A stretch of 64,000 bases of DNA from Diphasiastrum complanatum (Eukaryota; Streptophyta; Lycopodiopsida; Lycopodiales; Lycopodiaceae). The stretch is from positions 41,964,233 through 42,028,232 of the forward strand of contig CM055104.1 in NCBI GenBank assembly GCA_029204225.1, written 5' to 3'. Both the position numbers and the translations under genes were made by a program. Below the pieces are notes generated by a model. The model saw nothing but the letters and a program-made list of their open reading frames with translations. It made no database searches and was not told the DNA's origin. Below, one piece after another: positions 11,335 through 23,220 of this stretch; within the stretch, counting starts at the first letter, position 1, and each line of letters starts with the position of its first letter.

Positions 11335-11352
11335 TCCCCGGCAACGGTGCCA
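11335..11352 (-). other. Primer-binding site matching tRNA-Asp
   Basis: On the minus strand this reads TGGCACCGTTGCCGGGGA, which differs at one position from the complement of the plant tRNA-Asp 3' end (TGGCGCCGTTGCCGGGGA). That primer is characteristic of Athila/Tat-like gypsy elements. Four bases separate it from a putative LTR end (TGTAGTGGG on the plus strand, 11357), so the 5' LTR extends to the right. Confidence 0.8.
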
Positions 11353-11356
11353 AAAT

Positions 11357-11503
11357 TGTAGTGGGTTTCTTTCCTAGCCTATCTTCAACCCAAGATCTCT
11401 AGAATGGAGATATTCCACATTGTTGATGTTGTGGTGACGTGCACTCAATTTAGCTAAAGATCTTAGATCCATTTATGTCATCATTGGATCTGATTTTTTC
11501 ACA
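11357..11503 (-). repeat. Truncated 5' LTR of the gypsy element and junction with element B
   Basis: The LTR end abuts the tRNA-Asp primer site, but the LTR cannot be followed beyond about 11.47 kb. By 11503 the sequence ends TTTTTTCACA directly before a copia primer site on the opposite strand. I cannot place the exact boundary between the two LTRs. Confidence 0.4.
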
Positions 11504-11515
11504 TGGTATCAGAGC
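11504..11515 (+). other. Primer-binding site of copia element B
   Basis: TGGTATCAGAGC on the plus strand directly follows a CACA LTR end. Confidence 0.85.
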
Positions 11516-13190
11516 ATGTTATAGGCTGAATAGTGCCAAATATATCGCTAAATTTGAGGGCGCCACTAATTCTAGTAAGAAGAGAAGTGGAGTCTTGATC
11601 AAATCTAGCAATTTCATGTTTAGAAAGTGGATCAAAGTGATCATATGCATGTTTTAGGTCAAATTGGTAAAAGTAGCCAATTTTGTAGTTGGATCATTGA
11701 TACACAAGTTTCATTTGTTGAAGAATAGGTCATTCTTCTAGAATCTAGATTAAGAAGTCTAGTTTTGCATATGGATTTTGATTCTTTCAATAGTATGAAT
11801 GTTTGTGAATTCTCAAAGTTTGAATAGGAGTTTTTGTGGCAGAGACTTCTAACCTTTTCAAGAGTGTTTTTCAACATCTTATTTATGGTGGTGACATGGA
11901 TTTCACTACGACATTTAGTTAAAGGGGTTTTTGGTGTAATCTCTTGTGATTTCAATTACATGTTTGAGGTGCCGGTTTTACAGAGGTTTGGATTTGTAAA
12001 ACGTATTTTGATAAGAGGTTATGATGTACTTTTGGAAGAGAATATGTTTGGTATTTGTTCGCTTCATCAAAGCCATTTGGAATTTGGCAATTTGGAGCTA
12101 GAAAAAGGTATCAAGATGGAACCCAAGGGTCAAAGCAATGAGGATCTATTTTTGCGGGTGTTTTAAGACTTGTGTAAAGGCAAAGTATCATCAAGGAAGT
12201 GTTCTTATATCCTACTTTACTCATTCTATATCATATTTGAGCAATTTTATGTGAATGTGTGCAAATTCTCAAGATATGATGAAACTAGTCACATTGTTCT
12301 TCGTTATTTTGATCTTGAGGATCTCTTATGGGAAGATCAGGTGTTGAGGATCTCTTATGGGAAGATGCAGATGGAGGCTCATTCGTGGAGGTTCATGTTG
12401 CAAACACTTCACAAGAAGTGAAATATGGAGGAGGCATGCAAGCATTTGTTGATCACTCAAATTTATTGCTTGGTTGCTGCTATTTTCCAAAGATATCAAA
12501 GGTGAAAGCATGGAGAAATCTATACTATTATGATTCTCTGTTACTTTTCAAGTTGGTTTTTCATCTTGATCTATGAAATTGATGTAATAAATAGTGAAAC
12601 ATTCAATATGGACACCATTATCTATACCAATTATGAGTGTGGTAAAACTAGTTGAAGAGGGAGTGTGAAAACTATCAACTAGTTAAGTTGGTTTTATTTG
12701 ACAATTTGGAGGCCAAACTTAAAAGCAAACTCAAGGATACATTTCTTTATGTTAATAAGACCTAAAAATAATAAATCTACTATTTTTATAAATCATTTGG
12801 TGGATCAAGGTCAGATTTGGGCCTATTGACTATTAATGATGAGATTCATTGAAACTAATCACTTTATAGCTAAATTTTTTGTAAGTACTTGAAAAATACC
12901 ATTTTGGGCTATAAGTGGCAAGTGGCCAAGTGACAGTTATAAATAGCTATACCTTTGTGGAGAAACTTATCAAATGTTCTTTCTGTTGTTGGAGAAATTT
13001 CTTCTTCTATCCTCTTGTCTTCGTCTATCTCTTCTCTCTTTATATTGGTGATTTTAGCATTGTGTAGAATGCACCTAAACTTGTATGAAAAGATTTCACA
13101 CGTGTGAAGACTGTTGTACAACTGCTATAGTACGGAACTGAATAGTAGGGCACAATTGGATTTTATCATTCAATGTGTATTTTTCATGAT
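11516..13190 (+). mobile_element. Copia element B: gag-less and pol-less relative of A
   Basis: Its interior is only about 1.15 kb and has no gag, integrase or reverse transcriptase. Short stretches resemble A in translation: a FEV...SLHQ block (11950-12090) and the conserved 3' module (12170-12430, with SRYDETSHIVL). A polypurine tract identical to that of A (GAAGAGGGAG, 12654-12663) precedes an LTR starting TGTGAAAAC at 12664, with a TATA box at 12938-12946. I could not match its 5' LTR to the 3' LTR, so the 5' LTR is truncated or rearranged. Confidence 0.65.
12664..13190 (+). repeat. 3' LTR of copia element B (end approximate)
   Basis: It begins TGTGAAAAC after the polypurine tract, shares CAACTAGTT and the TGTGTAGAATGC and ACACGTGTGAA words with the LTR of A, and has TATAAATAG at 12938. 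The right end is judged only from TTTTCA/TTTTACA near 13190. Confidence 0.6.
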
Positions 13191-13533
13191 TTTACAAATA
13201 GGAAATCTGCCAATCTAGATGAGAGTTGATCACAAAAGAGCTTGTTGATTTGTTGCAAGGGCTAAGCTTTTGTCTTATTCATATTTGCCTTAATTTTCTA
13301 TGAAGGTCAGTTGTCAAAGTCATTTGCTAAATTGAAGCTTCCCCACATGAGGGTGTTGTTGATGTTGAGAAAATACACATGATAAGATTTTCGAGAAGGA
13401 ACAATCAAAGCATGACCTGTTGCATCACATTCAATGGTTATATCTTCTACTTTAGAGGTAGAAGGAACTGATTGGAATAAGACCCTACTTGATATTTTTG
13501 TGTACTACACAATCAGCCATATTTTTCATTGAC

Positions 13534-13764
<231 letters not shown>

Positions 13765-13799
13765 GACTTCCTTGAAATCTCCATGTTCTAAAGTGGTTA

Positions 13800-15860
13800 C
13801 CATGCAAATGCAGCATATCAAAATTCAGATTGAAAGTTAGTCTTTTGCAATGTTGGTCATAGCAAAATATGTCATGTTTAAAAGAAGAAAGATTGAAGAC
13901 AATTATCCAAATAGAAATTTCTTATTGGTTGCTCCACAATATATGTAGCCTCCAGATTTGATGTTCCTACTCATAATCTAGACTCTTGTGTTGCATACTA
14001 TGTAGATCCTACACACCACATTGATCTTCATGTCTATAGGCCTACTCTTCACATGCACCCCAATTATGAGGCATATGAAGAGAGTTGGTTTTACACTGAC
14101 AAAGATGTTTCAAATCAAAACTTTGTGGATAATCGTTCTTGAAGCATTGATGGATTGTAGAAAAGCTTGCACTATGAAGGCAGAGAGCACAAGGGCTGTT
14201 GGTTTTTGTTCTCAATGTGCTTGATGCAGTTAGCAATCCAGGCATTGATGGATCATCAATAGTAGATAACAACTTCAAGCAATTTTTCAAAAGCCATGGT
14301 GAGCGATGCTTGAAAAATAGTTGGGTATGCAATATCGGAATAATTTTTCAAAAAACACGGACCACGAATGCATGTATGGGTATTAGTTTAAGGGTATTTT
14401 TGAAATTTCAATATCAAAATTAAAAGCAAAAAAAATTTGAGCCCTTCATGTGAGAGGCAATATAATAAAAGTGAGCAGTTCACAGGATTGGTAAAAAAAA
14501 GTTGGGCATGTGATATTGAAAGAAGGGGTCTCCTTTCAAAATCCCAAGGTTTATGAGGGCTTTCTATCGGCTTTGAGTTTTACCTAGCCCAAACAATACC
14601 TTTGGAGTGGAGTGGTACCTTGAAATTGGGAGGATTGTACTTCTCCTGACCTAGACTATGGTGTAGGCAAGGTCCCACCCTAAAGCAAAGATGTGAAATT
14701 ATCCATCCATAATCATGAAATGAGGGTGAAGCTCTACTTGCACTCCGACTACTTTGAGTTGAGGAATATGCTCTTGAATTGGACTTCTTCTCTAAGAGTT
14801 GTGGCATAGGGACGGCCTGGCCTAGTCCCACTCGTCCCGGCTGTATTTCAATCTATGCATGCTTCTCCCTCACTTTAGACACCTACTAATGCATCGTGAG
14901 TCGTGACTTTTAGTGCTCTTACTAATACATAGCATGAGAACTCAGGAATACAGTTTACTCTAAGTTGTTACATTGATACGCTGCTGCTGCTAGTCCCAAA
15001 TGCTGAGGCTGCCGCTGTAAGTTTTTCTGGTATGAGTAATTGTAATCTGATCCGCCTTTAGAAACATGGTTGACAATCATAACAAATTCTAACCAACTTT
15101 GGAATTTGGGGGATCTCCGCATGTCTCATGCCAGATATGCAGGCAGCAGCATCATAACGATCCTCTGACAAATGTAGTGTGTATTTGACTCCGACCGACA
15201 TGGCTCTGGTCTGGTAGGCAGTGACTGGTGCTACGCATCAATATGCTTTAAAGGTTATGCTTCTAAGTGATGCCATAGATACACGATCAAATAGCAAAGC
15301 AACCTCCACTAACTAGTTTGATCATTTTCAAGAGATGGTGGACTTTAAAACCTTTCTAGATTAGATTTTGTCAAATTTGGAAGGGCGTGGACATTCGGGT
15401 TGGCCAACCCAGATTCTGGAATCTGGAATCCCAGCTCGCTTCTTTTTTTTTTTTTAAGTAGGAGATTTTTTTTTTTTTTAAGTCGGTTGGTCTCCTACAA
15501 TTTCTTAAACCAATAGGATTTTTTCTTTTCCAACCTCCAATTTTTTACAACTTTCAAAGCTGGCCGATTTTGCATTTAAGTTCAAAAGTGCACTTGCAAA
15601 TTCTTTATTAAAATCTGCTTAGGAAATTAATTTTGTGCAATTTTAAACTTGGTATAAATCCTAATAGTCTACAACCCTCAATAACAATTATAAATTTGAA
15701 GCAAGTTTGCAAAAAGAAATCCAAAGAGTAATGCTATTTATTGTAACATATATATCTACTTTCTAAAAGTCGACATAAAATGTAAGTGATTAAATGGAAT
15801 GTGTCAAAATATTCTAAAAAATTTCTTTATAAGAACAAAGAAATATAAGTCAACTAGGGC
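13800..15860. other. No supported gene; possible eroded ORF near 13.93-14.14 kb
   Basis: On the plus strand, about 13930-14140 stays open in one frame, with a segment reading YVDPTHHIDLHVYRP followed by an acidic, aromatic stretch, and then meets stops. It could be a decayed transposase, but I recognise no motif. The rest is AT-rich with homopolymer T runs (15444, 15467). Confidence 0.3.
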
Positions 15861-16016
15861 AAGTTTGAAGACTAGAAAGGTAAGAGCAACCTATTGCATC
15901 TTGTGCTTACCTCGTTATTTTCAAGGAACCTTCTTAAGCCTTGCAATTTTATTTTCAAGGAGGCTAATAAACTAATTCTCTTGTAAGTGGCTACTTTTAG
16001 ATTGATGTTTGTACCT

Positions 16017-17185
16017 TTTTTTTTGCATAACGTAAAGATACTAGTATAATTTTCACAAACGTACAAGTACAAAATAAAGTCAACAGCCCAAGGCCGCAAA
16101 AGTCAGACCCCAAGTAGGGGGACTATACAAACAGAAGGACCAAATGGACTACAAGCACACCACACAGGGAGGCTGTCCATTCATACTCAAAATATAAGGC
16201 TAACGACTAGGTAATGGCTAGAAAATGTAAAGTCTGTCGAAAGTAGAGAGCCGTCGTAGGAAGAGCAGCCGCACCATCAAAAACCATATGATTTCGAGAA
16301 GTCCAAACCTGCCATAGAACAGAGAGCCTACAGACATGCCAAATAGTAAGTGCAGCACAATCCTGAATCAAGGAATCACCAAGCAAGGCAGCGCGCAGAG
16401 TGAGCATAGGTGGAACTCCCCACTGACCAAGCAGGTGAGTGAAATCCGTCCACAGGGAGCGGCAGCAGTGAAAAAACAAGTGCTCAGCAGTTTCATCCTC
16501 CAGTTGGCAAACCGAGCAAAGACGGTCAGTGAGAAAAGGCCACTTGGCACGGAGAGGGAGGGACTTGGAAAGAATGTGGTAAGCCAAATAGCGACGTTTG
16601 CCGAGCAGAATAGAACGGAGGGCCCGAAAGCGGGCATGCCAGATAGAAGAGGGATCGACAAGGGACCAAAGAGAGTTAAAATAGTCGAGAAAAAGAGAAG
16701 GGTAGCGGTAAAAATGGACCATAGAATAACTGAAAAGGGAGGGCTCAAGAGAGGGGGCCCAATCAGCAAGGGAAGGGGATGGAGCAGAGCTAAGACAAAA
16801 ACTAAGAGTAGAAAAGGAGGTAGAAGCTAAAAAAGAGCGTTCCCCAGGAGTAAGGGAAGAGCCCAAAAGAAGCTGGCGGGGAGGAACATGAAGCAGTTGA
16901 CCAAAAGAAAGAAGACCCTTCCGAGCCAAAGAAAGAGAAAGGCGAGGGTGAGCCGCAAAAAGAGGAGCAGCAGCAGAGGGAAAGAGAGCAGAGGTCCAAA
17001 TTGGATCAGCCGTATGAAGAACATAAGGAGAAGTGCGATGAAAGAGAGAGAAGAGATCCAAAAGGGCCAGGCTGAGGTTCTTTAGAATAAAGGGACCACG
17101 AAGTCAAAAAGACCCCCCAAAAGCAAGGAGCTAGCAGAAAGAAGGAGAAGGGCGAAGAAGGGGAGGAACCGCAGCAGCCCTAGAC
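16017..17185 (-). pseudogene. LINE 3' end: reverse transcriptase zinc-binding (zf-RVT) domain and A tail
   Basis: The minus-strand frame 17061-16207 (284 codons) ends the ORF2 of a plant LINE. The zf-RVT region has CSVCQLEDETAEHLFFHC (a CX2C...HX4C pattern), followed by W-rich helices and LWQVWTSRNHMVFDG, the typical terminal block. The polymerase and endonuclease domains are absent upstream: coding likeness fades near 17185, as expected for 5' truncation. Downstream, the minus strand ends in an A run at about 16026-16017, the usual LINE tail. Composition is markedly more GC-rich than the surroundings, so the insertion is probably not very old. Confidence 0.8.
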
Positions 17186-17229
17186 AGATTTCTTGCATCG
17201 TTTAACAGCTTTCATATCTAGCATACTTT

Positions 17230-17970
17230 TCCTCCTACACATGAGCTTATGTGACTTCTTTCTACTTTTGATAGCACCATTATAGATGTTTTTGCTCGCC
17301 TTCTAGGCCCTAATTCTTTGGACGCGGTTTGGAGACAACATTGGCTCAAATATAAGGTATAATACCCATTTCTTGTGGAGGTTTTGGTCTTCTTTCTACT
17401 GTTACTTCTGCACCCACAATTTTTCTTGGATAGTAGGCTCTTGTTGCTCCAGCTTTATCTTCTCGATTCATGTGTGATCATTACCCACTTTTTATAGATT
17501 CCATCACTCATATGGATAGTGATTCTCTTCTTTTTTTTGCATCACTTCATAATTGCACAAGAGCTTCTTCCCATCTCTACCAAAGTGTGTCTTCTTTCTC
17601 TCTGACTTTTAGAATTATCCAGCATGCTCTTTTTACCGTAGCCAACTATATGGGCAATTCCTCGTATGTATTCACTAAATGTGAAACATTCAATGACAAT
17701 GTGAAACATATCTTCTTCTTTTGTCATTTACCTCTCTAAAAATCTCTTTGCAATCTCTTTATTGCTAGATTTCATGTCAAGTTGATCAAAAGGTTTTTTG
17801 GTTTAGATTTCTTTTTTTAATGACATTGTTTTTTATGATCCTTTTGCTATGTTTTTTTTTTAACAAGGCCATAGAGCATTTACTCTTTGGGATATTTGGC
17901 TAGATAGGAACAAGAAGAAATTTGCAACTGATGAACAAGAAATTTGCAACTGATGATCTTTGCATCTCCC
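17230..17970 (+). pseudogene. Decayed non-LTR reverse transcriptase remnant
   Basis: Translated segments FARLLGPNSLD and YPFLVEV (near 17290-17380) match FGRLLGPSSLDG and YPFLVEV of the element at 37778-39260. The THMDSDSL segment near 17510 matches AHVDSDCL there. Further right, a KCETFNDNVKHIFFFC stretch (17683) and LWDIWLDRNKKKF (17893) resemble the LINE zinc-binding end. Frames are broken throughout. Confidence 0.6.
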
Positions 17971-17999
17971 CCGACTGCTCCTTAAAGATGCACACAAAC

Positions 18000-18125
18000 T
18001 ATGTTTGCTTTTAACTTTCCTTCTTATTTTGTAAAATTTTCTTAATCTATAGGTGATTATCTCAGGAAAAAAAAATTGCTTTAACTTTCCTTTGTATTTT
18101 GTAAATAGTTCTTAATCTATGACTA
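18000..18125. repeat. Imperfect tandem duplication, about 75-bp unit
   Basis: TTTAACTTTCCTTCTTATTTTG...CTTAATCTAT is repeated with small changes (start about 18010 and 18083). Confidence 0.6.
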
Positions 18126-18715
18126 ATTATTTTTGGATTTTGACCAAAGTGCAAGGGATGATTCCAAAAGTCATTGAAAACCTAAACGTTTTAGTTATGT
18201 AATGGGAATATTTACTTAAATGTTTTGTGATCATACTAGGTTGCGGGTAGTATATTTAATTTATAAAAACACATTGTAGAGTGGCAGTATAATAACCATC
18301 AAAAGTTTAGAGTTGGAAGATTTAGAAAAAAAATCACCATTGTTTGTGCTTGCCAAAAACCTATAATCCATTAGAAAAAAAAATCTACCAAAATTATAAT
18401 TCACCTACCAAGACAATTTTTGTAGGTTTCACAACCTACATGGTTGAGCTCCTTATTGTGTATTAGCGTAGCAAATATTAAACATTTTTTCAGTTTTCAT
18501 GTAAATTAGTAACTAAATGTTTTAAATTTTATTTAAAATCTCAAAAATAATTAGTTTGGCTCTAGGTTTTAATACATTCTTTGAGGGGCACATAGTAAAG
18601 TCTTAACAAAGTGCATGCGTTTTTAACCTCTTGTTAAACACAGAGACCATACAAGAATTCATTTTGTCATTATTAAATTTTAGTATAAATTAAAATGTAC
18701 AACTTCATTATATTG

Positions 18716-18850
18716 TAATTGATTATTGCATCACCAAAATTTTGAATCAATTGAAATCTACATGAGAAAAGATAAAACTTTAAAGATATTGATTGCATCA
18801 CCAAAAGTTTAAATCAATCAAAATCTACATGAGAAAAGATAAATGCTTTA
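18716..18850. repeat. Tandem duplication, about 68-bp unit
   Basis: GATTATTGCATCACCAAAA... and GATTGCATCACCAAAAG..., each followed by ATCTACATGAGAAAAGATAAA, lie head to tail. Confidence 0.7.
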
Positions 18851-19024
18851 TAAGGCTATGTATAAAACTATGATCTTTTTTTTTAAGGCTTCTCCTTATA
18901 AGATCAATAGGCTTTTGGCTCATGAGTTGCTAAAAAATCGATATTTTTTTTTAATAGGTCTCGTAATTTTTTTTAATAGGTCTCGTGTTAGAGGGTAACA
19001 AAAGTCTCACAACCAATGTAAATT

Positions 19025-19428
19025 TAGAGCTCGTCCCCATGCACACAAAATAGTTAAGTTATTCAGTCCATCTTTTTGTAGTTTATATCCCTGTGAAAAT
19101 TTCACAGCCTTGCGTCTGTGAGTAATGGCTTCAGAGGGCCCTTCTTCCCACCAATGCTCGCGAAAAACCTACAAAGCCTTACGAGCTCATTTCCAGAAAT
19201 ATATATTCACCTACTAAATTTATTGTTGTAGGTTCTTAAAGTCTACTAATCTAAAGGACTAATACTTTTTTAACATTGTAAAAAAAACTTGTAGTTTTTA
19301 ATTTGCCGAAAAAGGGCATTAGGCCTACAAACTACAACTAAGCAGTGCCCTCAATGCAACCTTCAGCTTTCACCAGCATATAGCCTTCGGTGGCCCATGG
19401 GCCCTTCAGCTACGGCTTCAACCTTTTA

Positions 19429-19478
<50 letters not shown>

Positions 19479-19681
19479 CATTGTTATTTAAGTGTTAAAA
19501 CTAGGACCAATAGGTTTTTTTGGCCCAACTTTGAAACAAACCTACAAATTTTAAAAATAATAGGTTTCTTAGTAGGTTACAAAATGATTTTTCGCGAGCA
19601 ATGCTTTCCACCCTCTGAACTCACTTATAAGCTATACAACGCGGAATGCGGTTTGAAATGTCCTTTGCATGGGGGAGAGCT
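19025..19681. mobile_element. Fold-back or MITE-like element with long imperfect inverted repeats
   Basis: The left arm (19025-19190) contains CCCCATGCA, TTCAGAGGG and CCAATGCTCGCGAAAAA. The right arm (19565-19681) contains the reverse complements in mirror order (TTTTTCGCGAGCAATG, CCCTCTGAA, TGCATGGGGG). The loop holds a CT microsatellite and no ORF. I found no confident target duplication. Confidence 0.55.
19431..19475 (+). repeat. (CT)22 microsatellite
   Basis: A 45-bp uninterrupted CT run inside the loop of the fold-back element. Confidence 0.97.
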
Positions 19682-19699
19682 GTTAGGGTTGCAATATAA

Positions 19700-21540
19700 A
19701 TACAAAATATAGAATATTGGAGAGAAACTGGTTTTCCAAATATGAGGACAAAAGAATTGAAGTGTAGCATGCATGAGGTATTATGCAGTGTGCAGCAGCA
19801 TGCTTAATGTTTCCCAATAACTACTAACTACCTTCAATTTGCCACATGTCTCACGAGAGTCACTCACGTCATCATAACCAGTTTCAGACAAAATGTCATG
19901 TAAGGTAGTGTGTTTTGCGTGTGTTTTTACTCCATCCCGCAAGACAACATGCGTAAATGTCTGTTATCAATGCCCACTGTTCTGGCAGGCCATGCCTACC
20001 GATTGGCTCAGGAAGCAATCTGGCTTGCGCACTGCGCAACTACAAAACACACACATTCATAGCTCCTACTGTCGCCTTCTGCCGCGTGCGATACTGTTTT
20101 AAGTTTGTAGGTTTCGGCCATATATATCTACATATATGTGGTGTTATTGGCGCATGCCATGATCCATGTATATGGTAACAGGAAAGCACCGTCGCCTTGT
20201 GCCGCGTGCGATAATGCTTTGTGCTACTCCCTCACATATATATATAATATGTATGTGGTTCAGGGAGTGCAATGTGCATGAGTCTTAAGTAGCCCTGCAC
20301 CTGCACCTCCATTCACTATTCCTCCTTGGAATATGTCTGCCATGGCGGCATGGCCCAGCTCGCCCGCTCGGTATATTCCAACTTCCAAGTTTCAAATGCA
20401 AGCTTTGTATGATTGTATGATTGTATCTGCCCACTGCCCACTGCAGTCTGCAACCTGCTTAAAGTACGATGACTTTCAGGTTTGCTGGGATTTGTCAAAC
20501 GATCTTTTAACGGCCGATCAGAGGACAGATTTCAGCTTGTGTACTCGCCACTGGGTTACCATGTAGATTGTAATTTGTAGCTTTTTAGAATTACCCATAT
20601 CAGAAAACTTGCAGTCGCACCATTTTTACCGAGTACCTGCTTGTTAATGTTGTCATACAGGTGTTACAACTTTGAACTTACAGCTGTATTATATGCACTC
20701 CTCATCCTAGGACCTATCCATAGAAGCTAGTAGAGAATACTAAATAGTGATGCCATAACATGCGTACTACGTATGAACAAACAACAAACCTGCAAAGACG
20801 TGAATGTCTGCTGCTGAGCCCATCTGAGATGATCTGACCTTTACATAAATTCATATTTCTTCGAAATTCCGATGCCAAAGAACGTATTATGCAGCCTATT
20901 AACGTTTTTTGCAGCTGTCAGGGCTTTTCCATGATATATATTATTGGGATCAAGAATCAAAATCAAAAGTTAAAAGACTAAAGTTCTTAAAACAGTCGGG
21001 GAGCCTCCCAGAAGCATCCCTTCAATATTCTACATCTCTAGAATCTCGACTGCAAAGGGAAGTCGGTTTTCAAATATTCATGCCTTCAAAAACCTCAAGC
21101 TTACAAGTGTTGTTAAATCCCTCCAAGTGTGGAAGGGTTGTCTTGATGATATAGCAAGCCATTTTAAACTATTTTAATATGCTAAATTGTACCCATCATG
21201 ATTCTAAATTTTGAAAGAAGGTTAGCATCCAACTATTTTTCCGGTCTCAACCTAGCCGGCTCCAACAATAACTTCCTTGGTGTTTAATGTTACAAGATTA
21301 TGAAAAAGCCACTCAGTTGGCTTACATGTAACTTCTATCAAGAATTGTGCAAAAGTAGAGCATTCACAAGATGGAACTTCCCCATTACCTACTATTTCAT
21401 AATGCCCTTTGGTCCCAGGTCAAATCCCCCTTTGCAGACCTAAATGCATTATGCCCTTTGGTTTACAGCGATGGAGGGTATGAGCCCTAGGGTGTAGAAG
21501 TTGGAAAAACCCATGAACTCATGTATGGAAGTCAAGGACC
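19700..21540. other. No supported gene
   Basis: Open frames are short and motif-free. Two loosely similar segments carry GTCGCCTT.TGCCGCGTGCGATA (20068 and 20190), followed by TATATA-rich stretches, a probable old duplication. Confidence 0.5.
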
Positions 21541-22072
21541 GTATCACTTGCATCATACCAACATGTTGGAGCCTAGAATGGTTAGTATTTGCATCATACC
21601 AACATGTTGGAGCCTAAAAAGGTTAGTATTCAAGGCTTAGCTCAAAAGTAGAGATACAATGTTTATCTAGAAAAGTTCACAATAGTACAATGTATCAAGT
21701 TATAACCAAAAAAAACTCACTATACATGTTCATGAAATGAGTTATGTTCAAGTTTGGTTAGTATTCAAGGCTTAGCTCAAAAGTAGAGATACAATGTTTA
21801 TCTGGAAAAGTTCACAATAGTATAGTTAATCAAGTTATAACCAAAAAAAACTCACTGTAGATGTTCATGAAATGAGTTATGTTCAAGTTTGGTTATCTTA
21901 TATACTCTAGAAAGGTTAGTATTCAAGGCTTAGCTCAAAAGTAGAGATTCAATATTTATCTGAAAAAGTTCACAATAGTATAGTTAATCAAGTTATAACC
22001 AAAAAAAACTCACTATAGATGTTCATGAAATGAGTTATGTTCAAGTTTGGTTATCTTATATACTCTAGAATA
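21540..22072. repeat. Tandem repeat, three copies of a 135-158 bp unit
   Basis: The units start with GGTTAGTATTCAAGGCTTAG at 21621, 21756 and 21914 and end near TTATGTTCAAGTTTGG. The third spacing is longer by about 23 bp (TTATCTTATATACTCTAGAAA). A shorter duplication around CATACCAACATGTTGGAGCC (21548-21620) precedes them. No ORF spans the array. Confidence 0.85.
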
Positions 22073-22329
22073 GTCATGTAGGGGTGCTTTATATGTATTG
22101 AAAGAGGTCATGATTATTTACACATCTTTTGTATTGTGTATGTTGTAGTTGTCAAATGTTCTTTTCCTAGCCACGTTGATCAAGTCGACATTTTGGTTGA
22201 TCAACACATCCAGACCAAAAAATATTTGCTTGGTAGCATGGCTCGCCAAGGAGCAATGTTGTCGGACACAAAAATTTTGCCTCCCAGTGCTCTACCAAGC
22301 AAATGTTTTGAATCGACTCAACATATTTG

Positions 22330-22600
22330 ATTCGATTTGACAAATTGGAGACTTGACATAGCACATTCAAAAAACTCAAGACTCAACATAGCACATTCGA
22401 TTCAAACTTGCCACATTTGATTCGACTCAACAAATTCATTTCAAACTCGACACATTCAAGACTCGACTCGACACATTCTATTTGATTCGACACACCCTAG
22501 TCTAGACACGACACGTTTGATTCGAACTCGACTCAACACATCTGACATCAACACAATCGATTTGGTTCTATTCGATTCGATTCGATTCTATTGAATTGTT
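22330..22600. repeat. Degenerate short repeat of CGACTCAACACATT-like words
   Basis: ATTCGA/CTCGA/CAACACATT words recur irregularly about every 15-25 bp, followed by GATTCGATTCGATTC (22570) and an A run. Confidence 0.6.
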
Positions 22601-22955
22601 ATTGAAAAAAAGGGAAAAAAAAAAAAAAAACTCACGCCTAGTTAAAAACAAGTTAACATAAAAATCATAACAACATGCAGGGCATTTCGTAATTGCATCT
22701 GATCACCTAGTTTTCGATGCATTGTTGTTGGAAGTGAATGGTTTACTTTGTGTTGTAGGGCCCACTATTGCCAAGAAGAATTCTATATGATGCTTTGTGT
22801 GTTAGATTTCTTATGCTCTGCCTTAAACAAATCGTTCAAGTAATGAGCATCCTGAAAATTGAATGCCGACTACATGTTTTTGGACCTTCACATTTTTCCT
22901 TTAAGATTTTTTTGCCTTAACCATTTTTAGGCACCTTCTCCTTTTTCGCACCTTC

Positions 22956-23220
22956 GCGAAAAATGCGACACAGTGACTAAGTGGCCAGAATGCCTTAGAA
23001 ACCATTCTTAAGATATTTTTGCTTTTTCGCCTTCTTCGTCTTTTTTGCACTCGCGAAAAATGCGACACAATGGCCCAAGTGGCCAGAATGCCTTAGAAAC
23101 CGTTCTTAAGGCACGTTGGCTTTTTTGCCTCCTTCGCCTTTTAGCACTCGCAAAAAATGCGACACAATGGCCAAGTGGCCAGAATGCCTTAGAAACCATT
23201 TTTAAGACACCTTCGCCTTT
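22956..23220. repeat. Tandem repeat of a 97-bp unit, nearly three copies
   Basis: Units start GCGAAAAATGCGACAC at 22956, 23053 and 23150 and contain GGCCAGAATGCCTTAGAAACC. Part of the unit recurs at 23375. Related words (GCGAAAAATGCG, CCTTAGG) occur in the LTRs of element D, so this may lie within the LTR of element F. Confidence 0.8.

Noticed and set aside
13930-14140. Possible transposase fragment
   Set aside because: One open stretch of about 70 codons without any recognisable motif.
16336-16830. 164-codon plus-strand frame
   Set aside because: It is the antisense shadow of the LINE zf-RVT coding region.
22330-22600. Short recurring CGACTCAACA words considered as a CRISPR-like array
   Set aside because: Spacing and sequence are irregular and the context is a plant nuclear genome.
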